NCBI GenBank assembly: GCA_044463945.1
Contig: JBIQLW010000007.1
Coordinates: 66,993 to 130,992 of the forward strand
Source: 62-47 sp044463945
GTDB taxonomy: Bacteria > Pseudomonadota > Alphaproteobacteria > Rhizobiales > Xanthobacteraceae
Length of the DNA stretch: 64,000 bases
Reading direction: 5' to 3'
The translations under genes were made by a program, and so were the position numbers. Within the stretch, counting starts at the first letter, position 1. Every line of letters begins with the position of its first letter. Positions 16,756 through 26,400 of the stretch are shown one piece after another. The notes beneath the pieces are model-generated. The model did no database searches. It worked only from the letters and a program-made list of their open reading frames with translations, and was not told where the DNA came from.

Positions 16756-17227
16756 GTAGCTTTCCGGGGTCTCGCCATGGCGCTGACTCCGGATGCCACT
16801 CAATACGGGCGAGAGGCCGAACGCTGCGAACCCCGGGCACCGGCTCGTGGCTGCGCAGATGCGCTACAATAGCCGAAATATCGGCTGTCGCGAGCGATAT
16901 GCACTCTTCGCGCGTGAGCCCTGGTAGCCAATTCGAGACGCCTCGCGACATCCCCGATGGAGTCGGCGCCGGCTCATCGGCCGCTAAAGAGTCCACGCAC
17001 CACTGCATCACCGCCAAAGCGATCTGCTCGTAAGCCCCCTTCAAGTCCTGCGGCTGGGGCGGCATGTCGTCTGCTTCGTCGGATGCGGTCGGTGGCGGCG
17101 GCGCGGCCGGCTCGCCACCACCGATCAGTCCACCCAGCATATGAAATGGTGCTGCTGCGACACGGCCGAGCACGCGGCCCACCGCCTTCAGGCCGGCGAC
17201 GATCGCCGAAATAATCCTAGCCAACAT
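16691..17227 (-). CDS. Hypothetical protein with amphipathic N-terminus
   Basis: 178 residues from the ATG at 17227. The N-terminus MLARIISAIVAGLKAVGRVL is a hydrophobic/amphipathic helix, then a proline-rich linker (EPAAPPPP), then a helical domain around YEQIALAVMQWCVDSLAADE and REECISLATADISAIVAHLR. Not from a recognised family. Convergent overlap with the coiled-coil gene makes the last 20 codons uncertain. Confidence 0.4.
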   Translation of the reverse strand: MLARIISAIVAGLKAVGRVLGRVAAAPFHMLGGLIGGGEPAAPPPPTASDEADDMPPQPQDLKGAYEQIALAVMQWCVDSLAADEPAPTPSGMSRGVSNWLPGLTREECISLATADISAIVAHLRSHEPVPGVRSVRPLARIEWHPESAPWRDPGKLLSVLVDADTEPSSAAVPVRGW

Positions 17228-17401
17228 GTGAAGCCTCCTTTGGTTGTCGGCCATCCAACACCCGAAGCCTGCAAGAGCAAAACGCCATCGGTCGCCGCCA
17301 TGGCGCGCCTCCAGCGGCGGCTTGACCTTTGGCACGATTTATGTCTCATATTATATTCATAAGTCTTATTGTGATCTATTAACTCCCAAGAGGACGTCAC
17401 G

Positions 17402-17707
17402 TTGAGCAGCAATGAAGCAGTGCCCCCGTCGCAGGCCGGCCGGATTAGATGGGTCGCTGAGCGGCTCTATCCAGGCGGCCGCTGGCGCGCCCGGATCGCC
17501 AGCGGGCTCGGAATCGGCAGATCCACCCTTTACCGTTACCTCAGCGGGCGAAAGCGCCCCGCACGAAAGCTCGACGACGAGCTCATGCTGCTGATGGCGC
17601 GCGAACGCATCGCCAGCCAGCGCCGCACCCGTGATCTCGCCAAAACCGAGAGAAAGTTTGCAGAAGAGGTCCGCCGGTCAATCCGTTCGAAAGGGGAGAC
17701 GAGGTGA
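17402..17707 (+). CDS. Putative helix-turn-helix protein
   Basis: 101 residues from a TTG at 17402 preceded by AGAGGA. The segment RIASGLGIGRSTLYRYLSGR is a clear helix-turn-helix (about residues 30-50). The tail is strongly basic. First gene of a seven-gene rightward operon in which nearly every gene overlaps the next by 4 bp, so it may be the local regulator of that operon. Confidence 0.55.
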   Translation: MSSNEAVPPSQAGRIRWVAERLYPGGRWRARIASGLGIGRSTLYRYLSGRKRPARKLDDELMLLMARERIASQRRTRDLAKTERKFAEEVRRSIRSKGETR

Positions 17708-18041
17708 CCCCGATCAGATCTACGAAGCGAAGACCGCAGAGGCCTTCGGATATGCTTGATCGAAGCGGTGAGCCGTGGACAGAGGTCGATGTCGAGAAAC
17801 TCGCGAAGCTCTACTTCACGTCGCCGCGCATCCATGTTGACAAGATCGCGTTGGCGCTCGGCCGCACCACCGGTGCGGTCCAGGCCGAGGTTTCGCGGCT
17901 TGGGATGGCACAGCCTGGCGCCAAACTCCGCATCTGCCTCGGTGAGGTTTGCGGCGGCCGCAGGCGATTTTCTCCTCGGCGCCGGGGAATCGCATCTGCC
18001 AGCGCCGCGCTGAATCAGAAGTTTACAGGTGTGCATCATGA
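17704..18041 (+). pseudogene. GcrA/SANT-like zinc-finger protein, frameshifted
   Basis: GTG at 17704 overlaps the previous stop. The product has a GcrA-like N-terminal domain: WTEVDVEKLAKLYFTSPRI followed by ALGRTTGAVQAEVSRLG. The C-terminal zinc-knuckle starts in frame (RICLGEVCGG) but beyond GATTTTCTCC near 17970 it continues in another frame as SSAPGNRICQRRAESEVYRC, ending in a TGA that overlaps the next ATG (ATGA), exactly like the other genes of the operon. This strongly suggests that one base (probably in the T-run) is missing. As read, the frame instead continues to a stop at 18081. Confidence 0.55.
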
Positions 18042-18340
18042 CAAACATCATCGAATTTCGTTCGCGACAGAAGCGCGTTGAGACCGACCGCAAAGGCGTC
18101 GTGGTGACCGGGCATCCGATCAAGGTGGTCGACGATGACTATCGCGTGCGTCGGGTCGTCGCCACCGAAACGGGCCGCGGGTTTGCGACGATCTACGATG
18201 CCGATGGTAAGGCGAGGTTGATTTTCTCGTCGACTTTCCCGGAGCAGCACATCAATCAGCTGATCATCGCGCTGCGGGCAGGGTTCGAACAAGGTCTCGA
18301 GCGTGGCCGACGTGAAGTCGCCAGGGATGACGCATCATGA
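18038..18340 (+). CDS. Hypothetical protein
   Basis: 100 residues from ATG at 18038, overlapping the restored stop of the preceding gene. N-terminus MTNIIEFRSRQKR, middle GVVVTGHPIKVVDDDYRVRR, C-terminus helical and basic. No recognised family. Coupled to the next gene by ATGA. Confidence 0.5.
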   Translation: MTNIIEFRSRQKRVETDRKGVVVTGHPIKVVDDDYRVRRVVATETGRGFATIYDADGKARLIFSSTFPEQHINQLIIALRAGFEQGLERGRREVARDDAS

Positions 18341-18747
18341 CAAAGCGCTGGCCGAACGCCGATATCTGGCAGCGTTTCGAAAAGACTTTTCGCACCACCG
18401 CCGGTTCGCGCTGGCGTACTGCGGCGGCGATAAAGTTTCGCGTAAAGCGCTCAGACCTTCGCCGCCTGATCGATCGCGAAGATTTCCAGAACGTAGATCT
18501 GTTCGACAAGGCGCTGATCGATCATCTGCACAAACATGCTGACGGCTTGCGCCAGCGCGCAGAAGACGCCTGCAACGTCGCACGCGAGGTCATGCGCGCT
18601 CGAGATGAAGTCAGTCCGCACTATCTCATCGAGGTGCCGGTCAAACTCGACCCGGTGCCCCGCGACGACTGGCGAACGTCAGAACCGCAGACGGCATGGG
18701 AGCGCCTGGTCCAAACGACTTTCGCGGACATTTTGGAGGATGCATGA
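18337..18747 (+). CDS. Hypothetical protein
   Basis: 136 residues, ATG overlapping the previous stop. Basic N-terminal half containing a possible helix-turn-helix (TAAAIKFRVKRSDLRRLIDR), acidic helical C-terminus. No family recognised. Fourth gene of the rightward operon; a DNA-binding role is only suggested by charge pattern. Confidence 0.5.
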   Translation: MTKRWPNADIWQRFEKTFRTTAGSRWRTAAAIKFRVKRSDLRRLIDREDFQNVDLFDKALIDHLHKHADGLRQRAEDACNVAREVMRARDEVSPHYLIEVPVKLDPVPRDDWRTSEPQTAWERLVQTTFADILEDA

Positions 18748-19160
18748 TGGCTATGAGACCCGGTGGATTCCCGAGGATCAATCGACCGACGCCACGACCG
18801 ATCGCGGACTCCCCGGTCGTGACCGAGGCCGCTCCAGCGCCGTCTCTCCAGATCGACGATGTCGATGTCGATGTCGAATTCGACGAAGAGGGTCGTCGAA
18901 TTCTCACCGCTCCGCTCGCACCGCCACCGCGCCCTCAGCCGACAATTCTTCATCGTGCACCTGTCCCGCGCCAGCCGAAACCACCAGCACCGGCGGCTGC
19001 TCAAACGCCGCCAAGGCCGGCGATGCCACGGCCCCCCTTGGTGACACCGCGGACAACTGTTTCTGCGCCTGCGCGGCCGTCGGTCCCACGGCCAACGCCG
19101 CCGAAGCCGACGCGACCGGTCGCCAAGACGCTGACGCCTGACGACATCCCATTCGATTGA
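18744..19160 (+). CDS. Proline-rich low-complexity protein
   Basis: 138 residues. The ATG at 18744 overlaps the preceding stop (a second ATG at 18747 has better spacing from GGAGG). The protein is more than a fifth proline: an acidic stretch (IDDVDVDVEFDEEGRR) is followed by long P/A/R repeats (PPPRPQPTILHRAPVPRQPK) and a terminal LTPDDIPFD. Terminal acidic DDIPF tails occur on single-stranded DNA-binding proteins as partner-docking peptides; a similar docking role here is speculation. Confidence 0.5.
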   Translation: MMAMRPGGFPRINRPTPRPIADSPVVTEAAPAPSLQIDDVDVDVEFDEEGRRILTAPLAPPPRPQPTILHRAPVPRQPKPPAPAAAQTPPRPAMPRPPLVTPRTTVSAPARPSVPRPTPPKPTRPVAKTLTPDDIPFD

Positions 19161-19164
19161 CCCA

Positions 19165-19890
19165 ATGATTGGCGCACCAATTGATCTCGATCACCAGCTA
19201 GACATGTTGCATCACTGCAAGCCTGAGCCGGATCGCGACGGCCTCTTCGACGCCGCCGGCGTCGTCTGGATCGCCGGTCGACGCCATTGCACCGTCACGG
19301 TGCAGAGCGAGTTGGTGCTGACTGTGGTGGCCAAGGCGGCCATCCAGCTCGTCGCCATAGCGCCTGGTCGGTGGGACCCGGTCGCGACCCTGACGGCCTG
19401 CACTAAGGCGCATCGCCGCGAGTCATTCGAGGTGGACATCGAAACCGCGCGCATCGAAAACCGAGGCGGAATAGATGAACTGAAGATCGCTCGCGTGGTC
19501 GCGGCCGACGGGTTGCGACCGTACTTGTCGCGATCAGGTCTGTACAGACGCTGTGACCGTAACGTCCAGATGCCGCTAAATCGGGAATGCATGCGTCTCA
19601 TTAGAGACGGCTGGCACATGGAACACCAATATCCCGTAGCAAATCGCGGCGAGCCGACCTGGACGTTCTTTCAGGTTATCAACCTACAAACATTGGCTTC
19701 AAATCAGAACCACGAATTCCGTCGCGCTGTGCGCGCACTTTCCGACGTCGGCTTCCTTTCAATCGAGCCGGGTCCGCGGGGTGGGATGTCGCGCGCGACG
19801 TTCTCCTGGACCAAACGTGCTTATCTGCCGCCGCAGCTGAATCTCTATGAACACGACGCCATCGCCGAAATCGCCGCAGGGCTGGTATGA
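19165..19890 (+). CDS. Hypothetical protein, possible replication/regulation role
   Basis: 241 residues. The N-terminal half is unfamiliar; the C-terminal half (NLQTLASNQNHEFRRAVRAL and SDVGFLSIEPGPRGGM) has the look of a winged helix. Starts 4 bp after the proline-rich gene and is coupled to the next by ATGA. No family recognised. Confidence 0.5.
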   Translation: MIGAPIDLDHQLDMLHHCKPEPDRDGLFDAAGVVWIAGRRHCTVTVQSELVLTVVAKAAIQLVAIAPGRWDPVATLTACTKAHRRESFEVDIETARIENRGGIDELKIARVVAADGLRPYLSRSGLYRRCDRNVQMPLNRECMRLIRDGWHMEHQYPVANRGEPTWTFFQVINLQTLASNQNHEFRRAVRALSDVGFLSIEPGPRGGMSRATFSWTKRAYLPPQLNLYEHDAIAEIAAGLV

Positions 19891-20396
19891 TCGTCACTCG
19901 CGCGAACGCGTGGATGCTGACCGCTAAGGTGGCTCCAGTGCTGCGTTTTATGCAAGACCAGCCCATGGTCCACGCCGCCGACCTTGCCTATGCGGCCTCG
20001 TTCGCAACCAGGGTCGCATCGTCCATCGATGTGACCGGGTTGTCCGAGAAGCAGATCGCGGCGATCGAGAAGATCATTGCGCGTCGTCGGTGGATCGAGC
20101 CGTCGCGCTGGCGCGCCTGGGGCGATGTCGTCACGTACCAGGGCGGCGAGATCTACCGCATCACAGCCTGCCTGGGTGCCGACGATGATGATCACATCAA
20201 GGCCCTGATCGTCGCCAGGCCGGTGACGAAGTGGCAGATCTGGATCGGGCCGCTCTACGAGTACACCCGAGACGTCGACGATCCGCGTATCGACCCAACG
20301 CCAGCCGAGAAAAGGCGAGGTAAACGCGCGAAATACGTGACTGTTTGCAGGCGCTTAGTCGAAGAAGCCAGCAGGCGCGGCTGCATAATCGAGTAA
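19887..20396 (+). CDS. Hypothetical protein
   Basis: 169 residues. Contains GLSEKQIAAIEKIIARRRWI, a short helical motif found in several phage-like proteins (recombination-associated or HARP-like segments), and a second block KALIVARPVTKWQIWIGPLY. I do not recognise the family. Last gene of the rightward operon; followed by a repeat-rich control region. Confidence 0.5.
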   Translation: MIVTRANAWMLTAKVAPVLRFMQDQPMVHAADLAYAASFATRVASSIDVTGLSEKQIAAIEKIIARRRWIEPSRWRAWGDVVTYQGGEIYRITACLGADDDDHIKALIVARPVTKWQIWIGPLYEYTRDVDDPRIDPTPAEKRRGKRAKYVTVCRRLVEEASRRGCIIE

Positions 20397-20468
20397 AATC
20401 CAAAACCTCGAATTCTTCGTTACAAAAGTGGGGATGTAACGGGGGCGTTCAGGAAAATGCATGTACCC

Positions 20469-20489
20469 GTGACGCCGTCACATGTGACG
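20469..20489. promoter_or_regulatory. GTGAC palindrome cluster
   Basis: Three half-sites in alternating orientation: GTGAC-GCC-GTCAC-AT-GTGAC. The central GTCACATGTGAC is a perfect 12-bp palindrome. It precedes the conserved AATCGCAGGGTAAC box by 9 bp. Candidate binding site for an element regulator or replication protein. Confidence 0.45.
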
Positions 20490-20497
20490 CCCCTCCG

Positions 20498-20552
20498 AAT
20501 CGCAGGGTAACATAGCGTGCGATTGTGGGAAGCTAAGGCGAGTTAGCTTCCC
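20498..20552. promoter_or_regulatory. Conserved element control region, copy 1
   Basis: AATCGCAGGGTAAC (20498-20511), TGCGATT nearby, and then a perfect inverted repeat GGGAAGCTAA-N6-TTAGCTTCCC (20527-20552). The same order of AATCGCAGGGTAAC, TGCGATTG and TTAGCTTCCC recurs at 38986-39048. Presence at two places in one element indicates a shared regulator or an origin-type function. Confidence 0.55.
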
Positions 20553-20688
20553 ATATATGCACCGGAAATCTGAAGGTCTGCACGTCGGCGCCAAGCCAGG
20601 ATCCACGCGGCCGCCACATCAGTCGACGCCATGGCGCTGCGCGCAGACAGCCGTCCGCCGGCGGCAACGAGGCAGCCTTCGAAAGTTC

Positions 20689-20698
20689 AATGATGGCA
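20689..20698. repeat. Third copy of AATGATGGCA box
   Basis: AATGATGGCA followed by TTTGAGAC, preceded by GCAGCCTTCGAAAG, as near 10895-10934 and partly at 44712-44730. No att-like core follows here. Confidence 0.35.
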
Positions 20699-20759
20699 GT
20701 TTGAGACGATTTGGTGCCGGCGCCAGCACAGGTCTCTGCAGACCGCGCGAACGGAGGAA

Positions 20760-20942
20760 CTACCCTTCGCGCATCCAGGCAAGCTTCTGCTCCGCCGTCA
20801 TGTCGGGCTCATTGAAGTACGCAAGCTGATGCGACCGAGGATCCATGTGGCGGATCAGCGCCTTGTCGCCGTCGTCGAGCTCGATCATCAGAGGGCGCCC
20901 CGGTTCGGCCTCAAACCACTGAGATCCAATCTTCACGCGCAT
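20760..20942 (-). CDS. Small hypothetical protein
   Basis: 60 residues from ATG at 20942 (MRVKIGSQWFEAE). Contains DGDKALIRHMDPRSHQLAYF and MTAEQKLAWMREG. Looks like a genuine small coding frame by composition; unknown function. Two dozen bases upstream ends the leftward lysozyme-like gene, with which it may be co-transcribed. Confidence 0.5.
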   Translation of the reverse strand: MRVKIGSQWFEAEPGRPLMIELDDGDKALIRHMDPRSHQLAYFNEPDMTAEQKLAWMREG

Positions 20943-20964
20943 CGCGGCCCCCAAAATACCGTCT

Positions 20965-21417
20965 TCACATGGTGTACGAGCGGATGCGCCGGCGCGGATA
21001 GATCACTTCACGCACGGCCCCGAGATGATTGCCGCTGATGATCGTGACCGTGGTCGCATCCCAACTGCTAACGACGCCGACATGCCCACCGCCACGACGA
21101 CCCATTGTGGCGATCGCGCCGACGGCAGGTCCTGATAGGCGACGACCATACCGCGCAAACGACATTGCCAGCCGTGATCCGGTGCCGCGTCTGCCGAGCT
21201 TCCGCTCGACCAGATTCATAAAGTCGGCGCACCATAGGTGACGCGGAAGGCCAAGATGCTTGGCAGTGGCCCCGACGAACTGCCTGGCTGTCGATACGCG
21301 CGACGCGTTCCCAGTGATAACTGAGAGCAAGACGCTATCGCCCTCGGCGCCAGCGCTGGCCGCATGATGCCGGTGGTGAGCAACGTGGTGGCGATGGCCG
21401 CAAGATTCGGCTTTCGC
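20965..21417 (-). CDS. TIGR02594-type peptidoglycan hydrolase (NlpC/P60-like), 5' end uncertain
   Basis: The clear core reads RHLWCADFMN, then GTGSRLAMSFARYGRRLSGP, GGGHVGVVSSW and ISGNHLGAVREVIYPR, the signature of TIGR02594 proteins with catalytic Cys (WCADF) and His (GHVG). The first available start is TTG at 21330, but the frame is open back to a TAG just beyond 21417 and encodes a histidine-rich stretch (HRHHVAHHRHH), which in related proteins follows a signal peptide. The signal itself is missing or in another frame, so the gene is 5'-truncated or frameshifted. Could be an endolysin relic. Confidence 0.6.
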   Translation of the reverse strand, partial: AKAESCGHRHHVAHHRHHAASAGAEGDSVLLSVITGNASRVSTARQFVGATAKHLGLPRHLWCADFMNLVERKLGRRGTGSRLAMSFARYGRRLSGPAVGAIATMGRRGGGHVGVVSSWDATTVTIISGNHLGAVREVIYPRRRIRSYTM

Positions 21418-21588
21418 CTATGTCGGGAATTTTCAGCAGGCGGGACATACCATCGTTTGCACCGTGACGACGCGGCGTCATACCGACGATCCAAAGCATC
21501 CATCGCCGTTCGGCTTCGATGAGGTCAGATTGACCTTACATTGTTTTGAGAAGGACGGCGCGTATGATGGGTTGCCTCAATGAGGGCG

Positions 21589-21654
21589 GCACAGCTCTAC
21601 GTCTACTTCTTCTAGCCGTCGTTCCAGCTGAAGGAGAAGCATCGCGAAGGCGCT
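21589..21654 (+). mobile_element. Transposase C-terminal remnant
   Basis: A short frame reads LYVYFF-stop-PSFQLKEKHREGA, matching the conserved near-C-terminal FFQPSFQL.EK.REGA segment of an ISNCY-like integrase-core transposase, with the CAG for Gln mutated to TAG. Only about 22 codons remain. It marks a former insertion sequence at the edge between element genes and the two-component block. Confidence 0.45.
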
Positions 21655-21684
21655 AACCCTCTCAGTACATCAACTAACCGCCGT

Positions 21685-22383
21685 CTATGTCGAGAAACGT
21701 CCCTGTCCCGAGCGTACTGGATCAGGAAGCGTTTCCCAAATCCGAACGAGATCACCGAGCGACCTCGCCTCCATTTTGCGCATCGCGTTGCTTCGATGCA
21801 TCTTCACGGTAACCTCACTAATACCCAGATCAAAGGCGATCTGCTTGTTGAGACGTCCGTTTGCCACGCGATGTAAAACATCTCGCTCGCGTTTCGTTAA
21901 TGTCTCGAAACGTTCGATATTGTATTTCCTGGCGATAGTTTTCCGCCGCTGGGAAGCATCGGCGGCAATGCCAGCGGCTACGGCGTCCAGAAGCGTTTGA
22001 TCGCGAACGGGCTTCGTCAGGAAATCGACGGCTCCAGCCTTCATTGCTTGTACGGTCATCGGAATATCGCCATGGCCGGTCAGGAAAATTATCGGCTTCG
22101 GATTCCCCGTTTGCGTGAGATGATTCTGCAGGTCGAGGCCGCTTGCTCCCGGCATTCGCACATCGAGAATTAGGCAGCCCGGCCGATCAAGTAGATCGGA
22201 TTCCAGCAATTCACCAGTCGACGCGAAACTTACCGAGTCGAACCCCGCCGACGCGACCAATTCCGACAGCGCTTCCCGAACTGGAAGATCATCGTCGACG
22301 ATAATCACCAAGGGATACTCCGCCTCCCTTTGGCTCGACGAAAGCGAGGGCGATTTCGAGTGAAGCAGCCGATCAACTGTCAT
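21685..22383 (-). CDS. FixJ/NarL-type response regulator
   Basis: 232 residues from ATG at 22383. Receiver domain (about 25-140) with acidic pair VDDD, phospho-acceptor in LILDVRMPG, TGHGD and Lys in TKPV; C-terminal LuxR helix-turn-helix (ERFETLTKRERDVLHRVANG, then GISEVTVKMHRSNAMRKM). FixJ-like domain order. Its start overlaps the stop of the receiver-only gene by 11 bp, and it is last in a leftward operon headed by the five-PAS kinase. Confidence 0.9.
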   Translation of the reverse strand: MTVDRLLHSKSPSLSSSQREAEYPLVIIVDDDLPVREALSELVASAGFDSVSFASTGELLESDLLDRPGCLILDVRMPGASGLDLQNHLTQTGNPKPIIFLTGHGDIPMTVQAMKAGAVDFLTKPVRDQTLLDAVAAGIAADASQRRKTIARKYNIERFETLTKRERDVLHRVANGRLNKQIAFDLGISEVTVKMHRSNAMRKMEARSLGDLVRIWETLPDPVRSGQGRFST

Positions 22384-22762
22384 GATCCCTCCCCCTCTGA
22401 GCGTTATGCAAAGCATCCGTGACAGCCGCCAGCAGCAACTGTCCGTCAAACGGCTTCCGGAAAAATCCGCTAATGCCCTGAGCGCGGCTCTGATCCGCGA
22501 TTTCGTGGCGTCCGGTAATAAGAAATACAGGCAGGTCGGGGCGCACGCTACGCGCCTGATTGCGAAGCTCGAAGCCGTCAATATTGGGCAACCCAATATC
22601 GGTGATCAAGGCATCGACGTCGGACAGTCCATCGTCTAGCATTGCTTGTGCCGACGAGAAACAACGCGCGCGATAACCAGCCGACTCGAGAAGATCTTCC
22701 AGAGATTCGAGCAGCCTCGGATCGTCATCCACTACCGCCACAACGGATCTTTTCGTATTCAC
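22373..22762 (-). CDS. Single-domain response regulator (receiver only)
   Basis: 129 residues. GTG at 22762 follows AGGAGG at proper spacing and overlaps the preceding stop (GTGA). Receiver motifs: VVDDDP, ALITDIGLPNIDG, LITG and Lys in FFRKPF. No output domain, so it probably acts as a phosphate shuttle, sink or protein-binding switch between the kinase and the two FixJ-like regulators. Confidence 0.9.
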   Translation of the reverse strand: MNTKRSVVAVVDDDPRLLESLEDLLESAGYRARCFSSAQAMLDDGLSDVDALITDIGLPNIDGFELRNQARSVRPDLPVFLITGRHEIADQSRAQGISGFFRKPFDGQLLLAAVTDALHNAQRGRDHDS

Positions 22763-23403
22763 AATCGATCTCCTCCTGCGCAACGGGAAGCAGTCTGGAT
22801 TCCCAGCCGCTCCGCGATGCGCACGAGGTCCGCGAGCGACGTTACCGCCATCTTCTGCATGACCTTCCTTCTATGAACCTGCAGCGTCACTTCGCTGATA
22901 CCGAGCTTGGCGGCAGACTGCTTGTTAAGAAATCCGCTCGCTACCAGAGGCAGAACCTCGCGCTCTCTTGAGGTAAGGCTGTCGTAGCGTCGTCGCAGCA
23001 CCGATAGGTCGGCCCGATCCGCCCGGTCAGCACGGTCCTGTGCGATCGCTGCATTGACCGCGGACATGACATCGGTGTCGCTAAACGGCTTTGTCAGGAA
23101 ATCAAGCGCCCCACGTTTGATGGCGCGCACCGAGGATGGAATGTCTCCATGACCCGTGATGAACACGATCGGTGGGTGATCACTTTCCGCGATCTGTCCC
23201 TGAAGATCGAGTCCATTGATGTCCGGCAGCTCAACATCAAGAATCAGACAGGCCGGAATATCCGGCTTATCGGCGTTGACGTAGTCACCTGCCGATCCAA
23301 ATGTCATGGCGGGAATGCCATGGGATTCCAGCAATTCTACCAGAGCTTCCCGGATACGGATGTCGTCGTCAACGATGAAGACAATGTGGTCGTCTTTGGT
23401 CAT
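22759..23403 (-). CDS. FixJ/NarL-type response regulator
   Basis: 214 residues from ATG at 23403, overlapping the kinase stop by 4 bp. Receiver domain with VDDD, LILDVELPDINGL, TGHGD, TKPF; C-terminal LuxR helix-turn-helix (DSLTSREREVLPLVASGFLN and GISEVTLQVHRRKVMQKM). A DRADRADRAD linker repeat separates the domains. Likely first target of the neighbouring kinase. Confidence 0.9.
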   Translation of the reverse strand: MTKDDHIVFIVDDDIRIREALVELLESHGIPAMTFGSAGDYVNADKPDIPACLILDVELPDINGLDLQGQIAESDHPPIVFITGHGDIPSSVRAIKRGALDFLTKPFSDTDVMSAVNAAIAQDRADRADRADLSVLRRRYDSLTSREREVLPLVASGFLNKQSAAKLGISEVTLQVHRRKVMQKMAVTSLADLVRIAERLGIQTASRCAGGDRL

Positions 23404-26400
23404 TGGAGGGGTGCCTTCACTTCCGTCGGCAACGTAAAAACAACGCGCGCCCCGTGAGATTCGTTGTTCTCGGCCCACAACCTCCCCCCGTGGGACTCGA
23501 CAATCGAACGGCAAATAGCAAGTCCCATCCCCATTCCGGAATTTTTCGTCGTGAAGAATGGCTGGAACATCCGATCGGGATCCTGAATTCCGGGGCCGCT
23601 ATCGTTGACCTCGATTTGCAGCATCTGGTCGATGCTGCGCGCGGCTACCCTGATCATCCTGTCTCCGGGAACACCTTCCATTGCCTCCATCCCATTGCGG
23701 ATGAGATTACTCAGAACCTGCTGAATCTGAACGCGATCAAGCGGAACCGATGATATGCCTTCCTCGACGTCAATGGTCATGCGAATCCGGCGCCGCGCGG
23801 CCTCCTCGGCGACGAGATCGCAAACCTCGCCAATCACGTCATCGACAGCCGTGAGGTCCCGCTTGTCGATGGATTGCCGGAACAATGCGCGAATACGACT
23901 GACCACATCGGCGGCGCCATTAGCATCTCGAATGACACGTTCGACTGTCCTGTGCGCACGGTCGATGTTTGGCGGTTCAGCGGTCAGCCAGCGCTGGCAT
24001 GCATGAGAATTGGCAACGATAGCCGCGAGAGGCTGATTGACCTCATGCGCGATGGAAGCCGAAAGTTCTGCCAGGCTGGCAGCCTGGCTTGCACGGGCAA
24101 GCCTCTCATGTGCGAGCCGCAATTCCTCCTGTGCCCGAACTTCGCCGTCAATATCCAGGCAGATCACATTCCACTGCACAATAGCGCCGTCTGCATCGCG
24201 CATTGGACCAGCCCGGGTCTCGACCCAGCGGTATTCGCCGTCCGAGCGCCGCAGGCGGTGTCGTCGCGCATACGGCTCACCGGTCGCCAGGCAATGTGCA
24301 TATTGGTCCTTGACGCCTGCGAGGTCGTCCGGATGAACGCCAGCGTCGAGCGTCCCGCCAAGCCGGGACTTTCCTGACCCATCCAATTCTTCCAGATTAT
24401 ATCCGAGGAATTCGCGAAGTTGCCGACTGCGATAGACGGGTTCGCCATTCGGCGCGGCACAATCAATCATCGCCGGCAACGTTTCAACTAGTTGCCAGAG
24501 AAATCGCTCCCGCTCACGCAACGCTTCCTCGGCGATCTTTCGCTCCGTGATATCAATGAACCCGACCAGGCTCTTGTCGGCGACGGCATCGGGACGAGCC
24601 GTCGTGAAGAGAACATCGATCACTCGGCCATCCATTCGTGCGACTTTGGTTTCCTCCTGGAAGACCTCCTCACCTCGATAGCGAGCCTCTATCGAGCGGC
24701 GGATCGTGGCAAGTCCGGGTCGCCAGTAACGTGAGATTGAACCGCGCATGCGCTCTACATCTTCTGCACCGAACATGTCGAGGAGATGCCGGTTGGCTTC
24801 TTCCACTTCGAGAGCGTCAATCGCACGCTGTAAAAATTCAGGATGTTCATCGATGTAGGGTCGCAAGTCAGCAACACCCTGTGTTCGCAATTCCTTGAAC
24901 AAGGGGATGAGCTTTCCCGCATCGATCTGTGTCAGTCCGATCGGCATGTAATGAAACAGGTCGCGGTATCTGCGTTCACTCCGTTGCAGAGCCTCTTGCG
25001 CCTTAACCAGATCGTCGATATCAACGCTGACCCCGTACCATTGCAGAATATTTCCCGCCTCGTCGCGAAGAGGCTCCGCTCGGGTTTCAGTCCAGCGATA
25101 GCTGCCGTCGGAGCGCAACTGCCGATATTGCTGAACGTAAGGAACGCCTGTGGCGAAGGAGTGATTTGCCGCCTGTCGAGCCGCCGCGAGATCGTCCGGG
25201 TGGATGACACTGAGCGAGGGTGATCCATCCGGTGCGGTGATATCCTCGAGCGTCGCACCCGTCACTTCCCTGAATCTCTTGTTAACTGATGTTGGCGTTC
25301 CGCTTGGCGCCGTGCTCCAGATCAGTGCCGGAACTGAATCTATCAGTTGCTTGAGTTCTCTTTCGCGCTGGCCCAGAGCGGCCTGCGCCCGTACCTCTTC
25401 ATCCACATCATGGCAGAGCCCGTACCATTGTAAGATTAGTCCATTTTGATCGCGCAGCGGCTCTGCACGGCTCGACATCCAGCGAAAATCGCCGTCAACA
25501 TGTCTTAGACGGTATCGCATGGAGAACGGTTCACCTGTGACCAGGGACCGATCAAGGGCGGACCTGAAGCTTTCAGCGTCCTCGGGATGGATCGTGCTCA
25601 CGAGCATGTCCAGCCGGCTCATATTCGGCTTGTCCAAATCCGTGATGTCCATACCTAGAAAATCGATCATCCTCTTGTTGAAGAAGATGGGCTCTCCATC
25701 AGGTTTGAGCCGCCAGAGGTGACTAGGAACCATGTTCACCAACTGAGAGAACTCTCGTTCGCGATAACGCAACGTTTCTTCGGCGCGCCTCTTATCTTCG
25801 ATGTCGATCATCGTGCCGTACCAGCCGCCCTGGCCGCCCTTGTCGTCTCCGGTAGCTCGCAATCCGAACGACCAGAACCAGCGATAAACGCCATCCGATC
25901 GACGAAGCCGATACTCTGCATCAAAAGGAAGACCGGTGACGAGGGAAGCTCGACGCGTTTCGAGGACACGCTCATAGTCCTCTGGATGGATGACGTCCCG
26001 CCATCCCGCTCCATCCAGCTCGTGAAAGAGCGATCGAGTCCCAGGAGAACGCCCCATGTAGAGGAAGGCGCCGACATTTACGTGCGTGACGCGACCATCG
26101 GGCGTCGCCGACCAGGTGTAGGCTGGCATACTCCCTATAATCCGCATCGCCTCGTTCGCGTCGGCTTCTCGGACATTCGCCCCACGCGCTTGCAGGAGTT
26201 CGCCGATACAGAGGGCCAACGCAAACACCGCCGCCCAGGAGAACCAGACATCACGTACGCCGCCCACCCCAAGAAAGCCGACGATAGTGCAAACAAGCAA
26301 TCCGAATACCCAGACGCTCTGGAGCAGCAAGGTGGCGTGACGGCCAACATAAATTTGCAATGCGATGATGGAGGCAATGAGACCTACAGGCGATGCGCTC

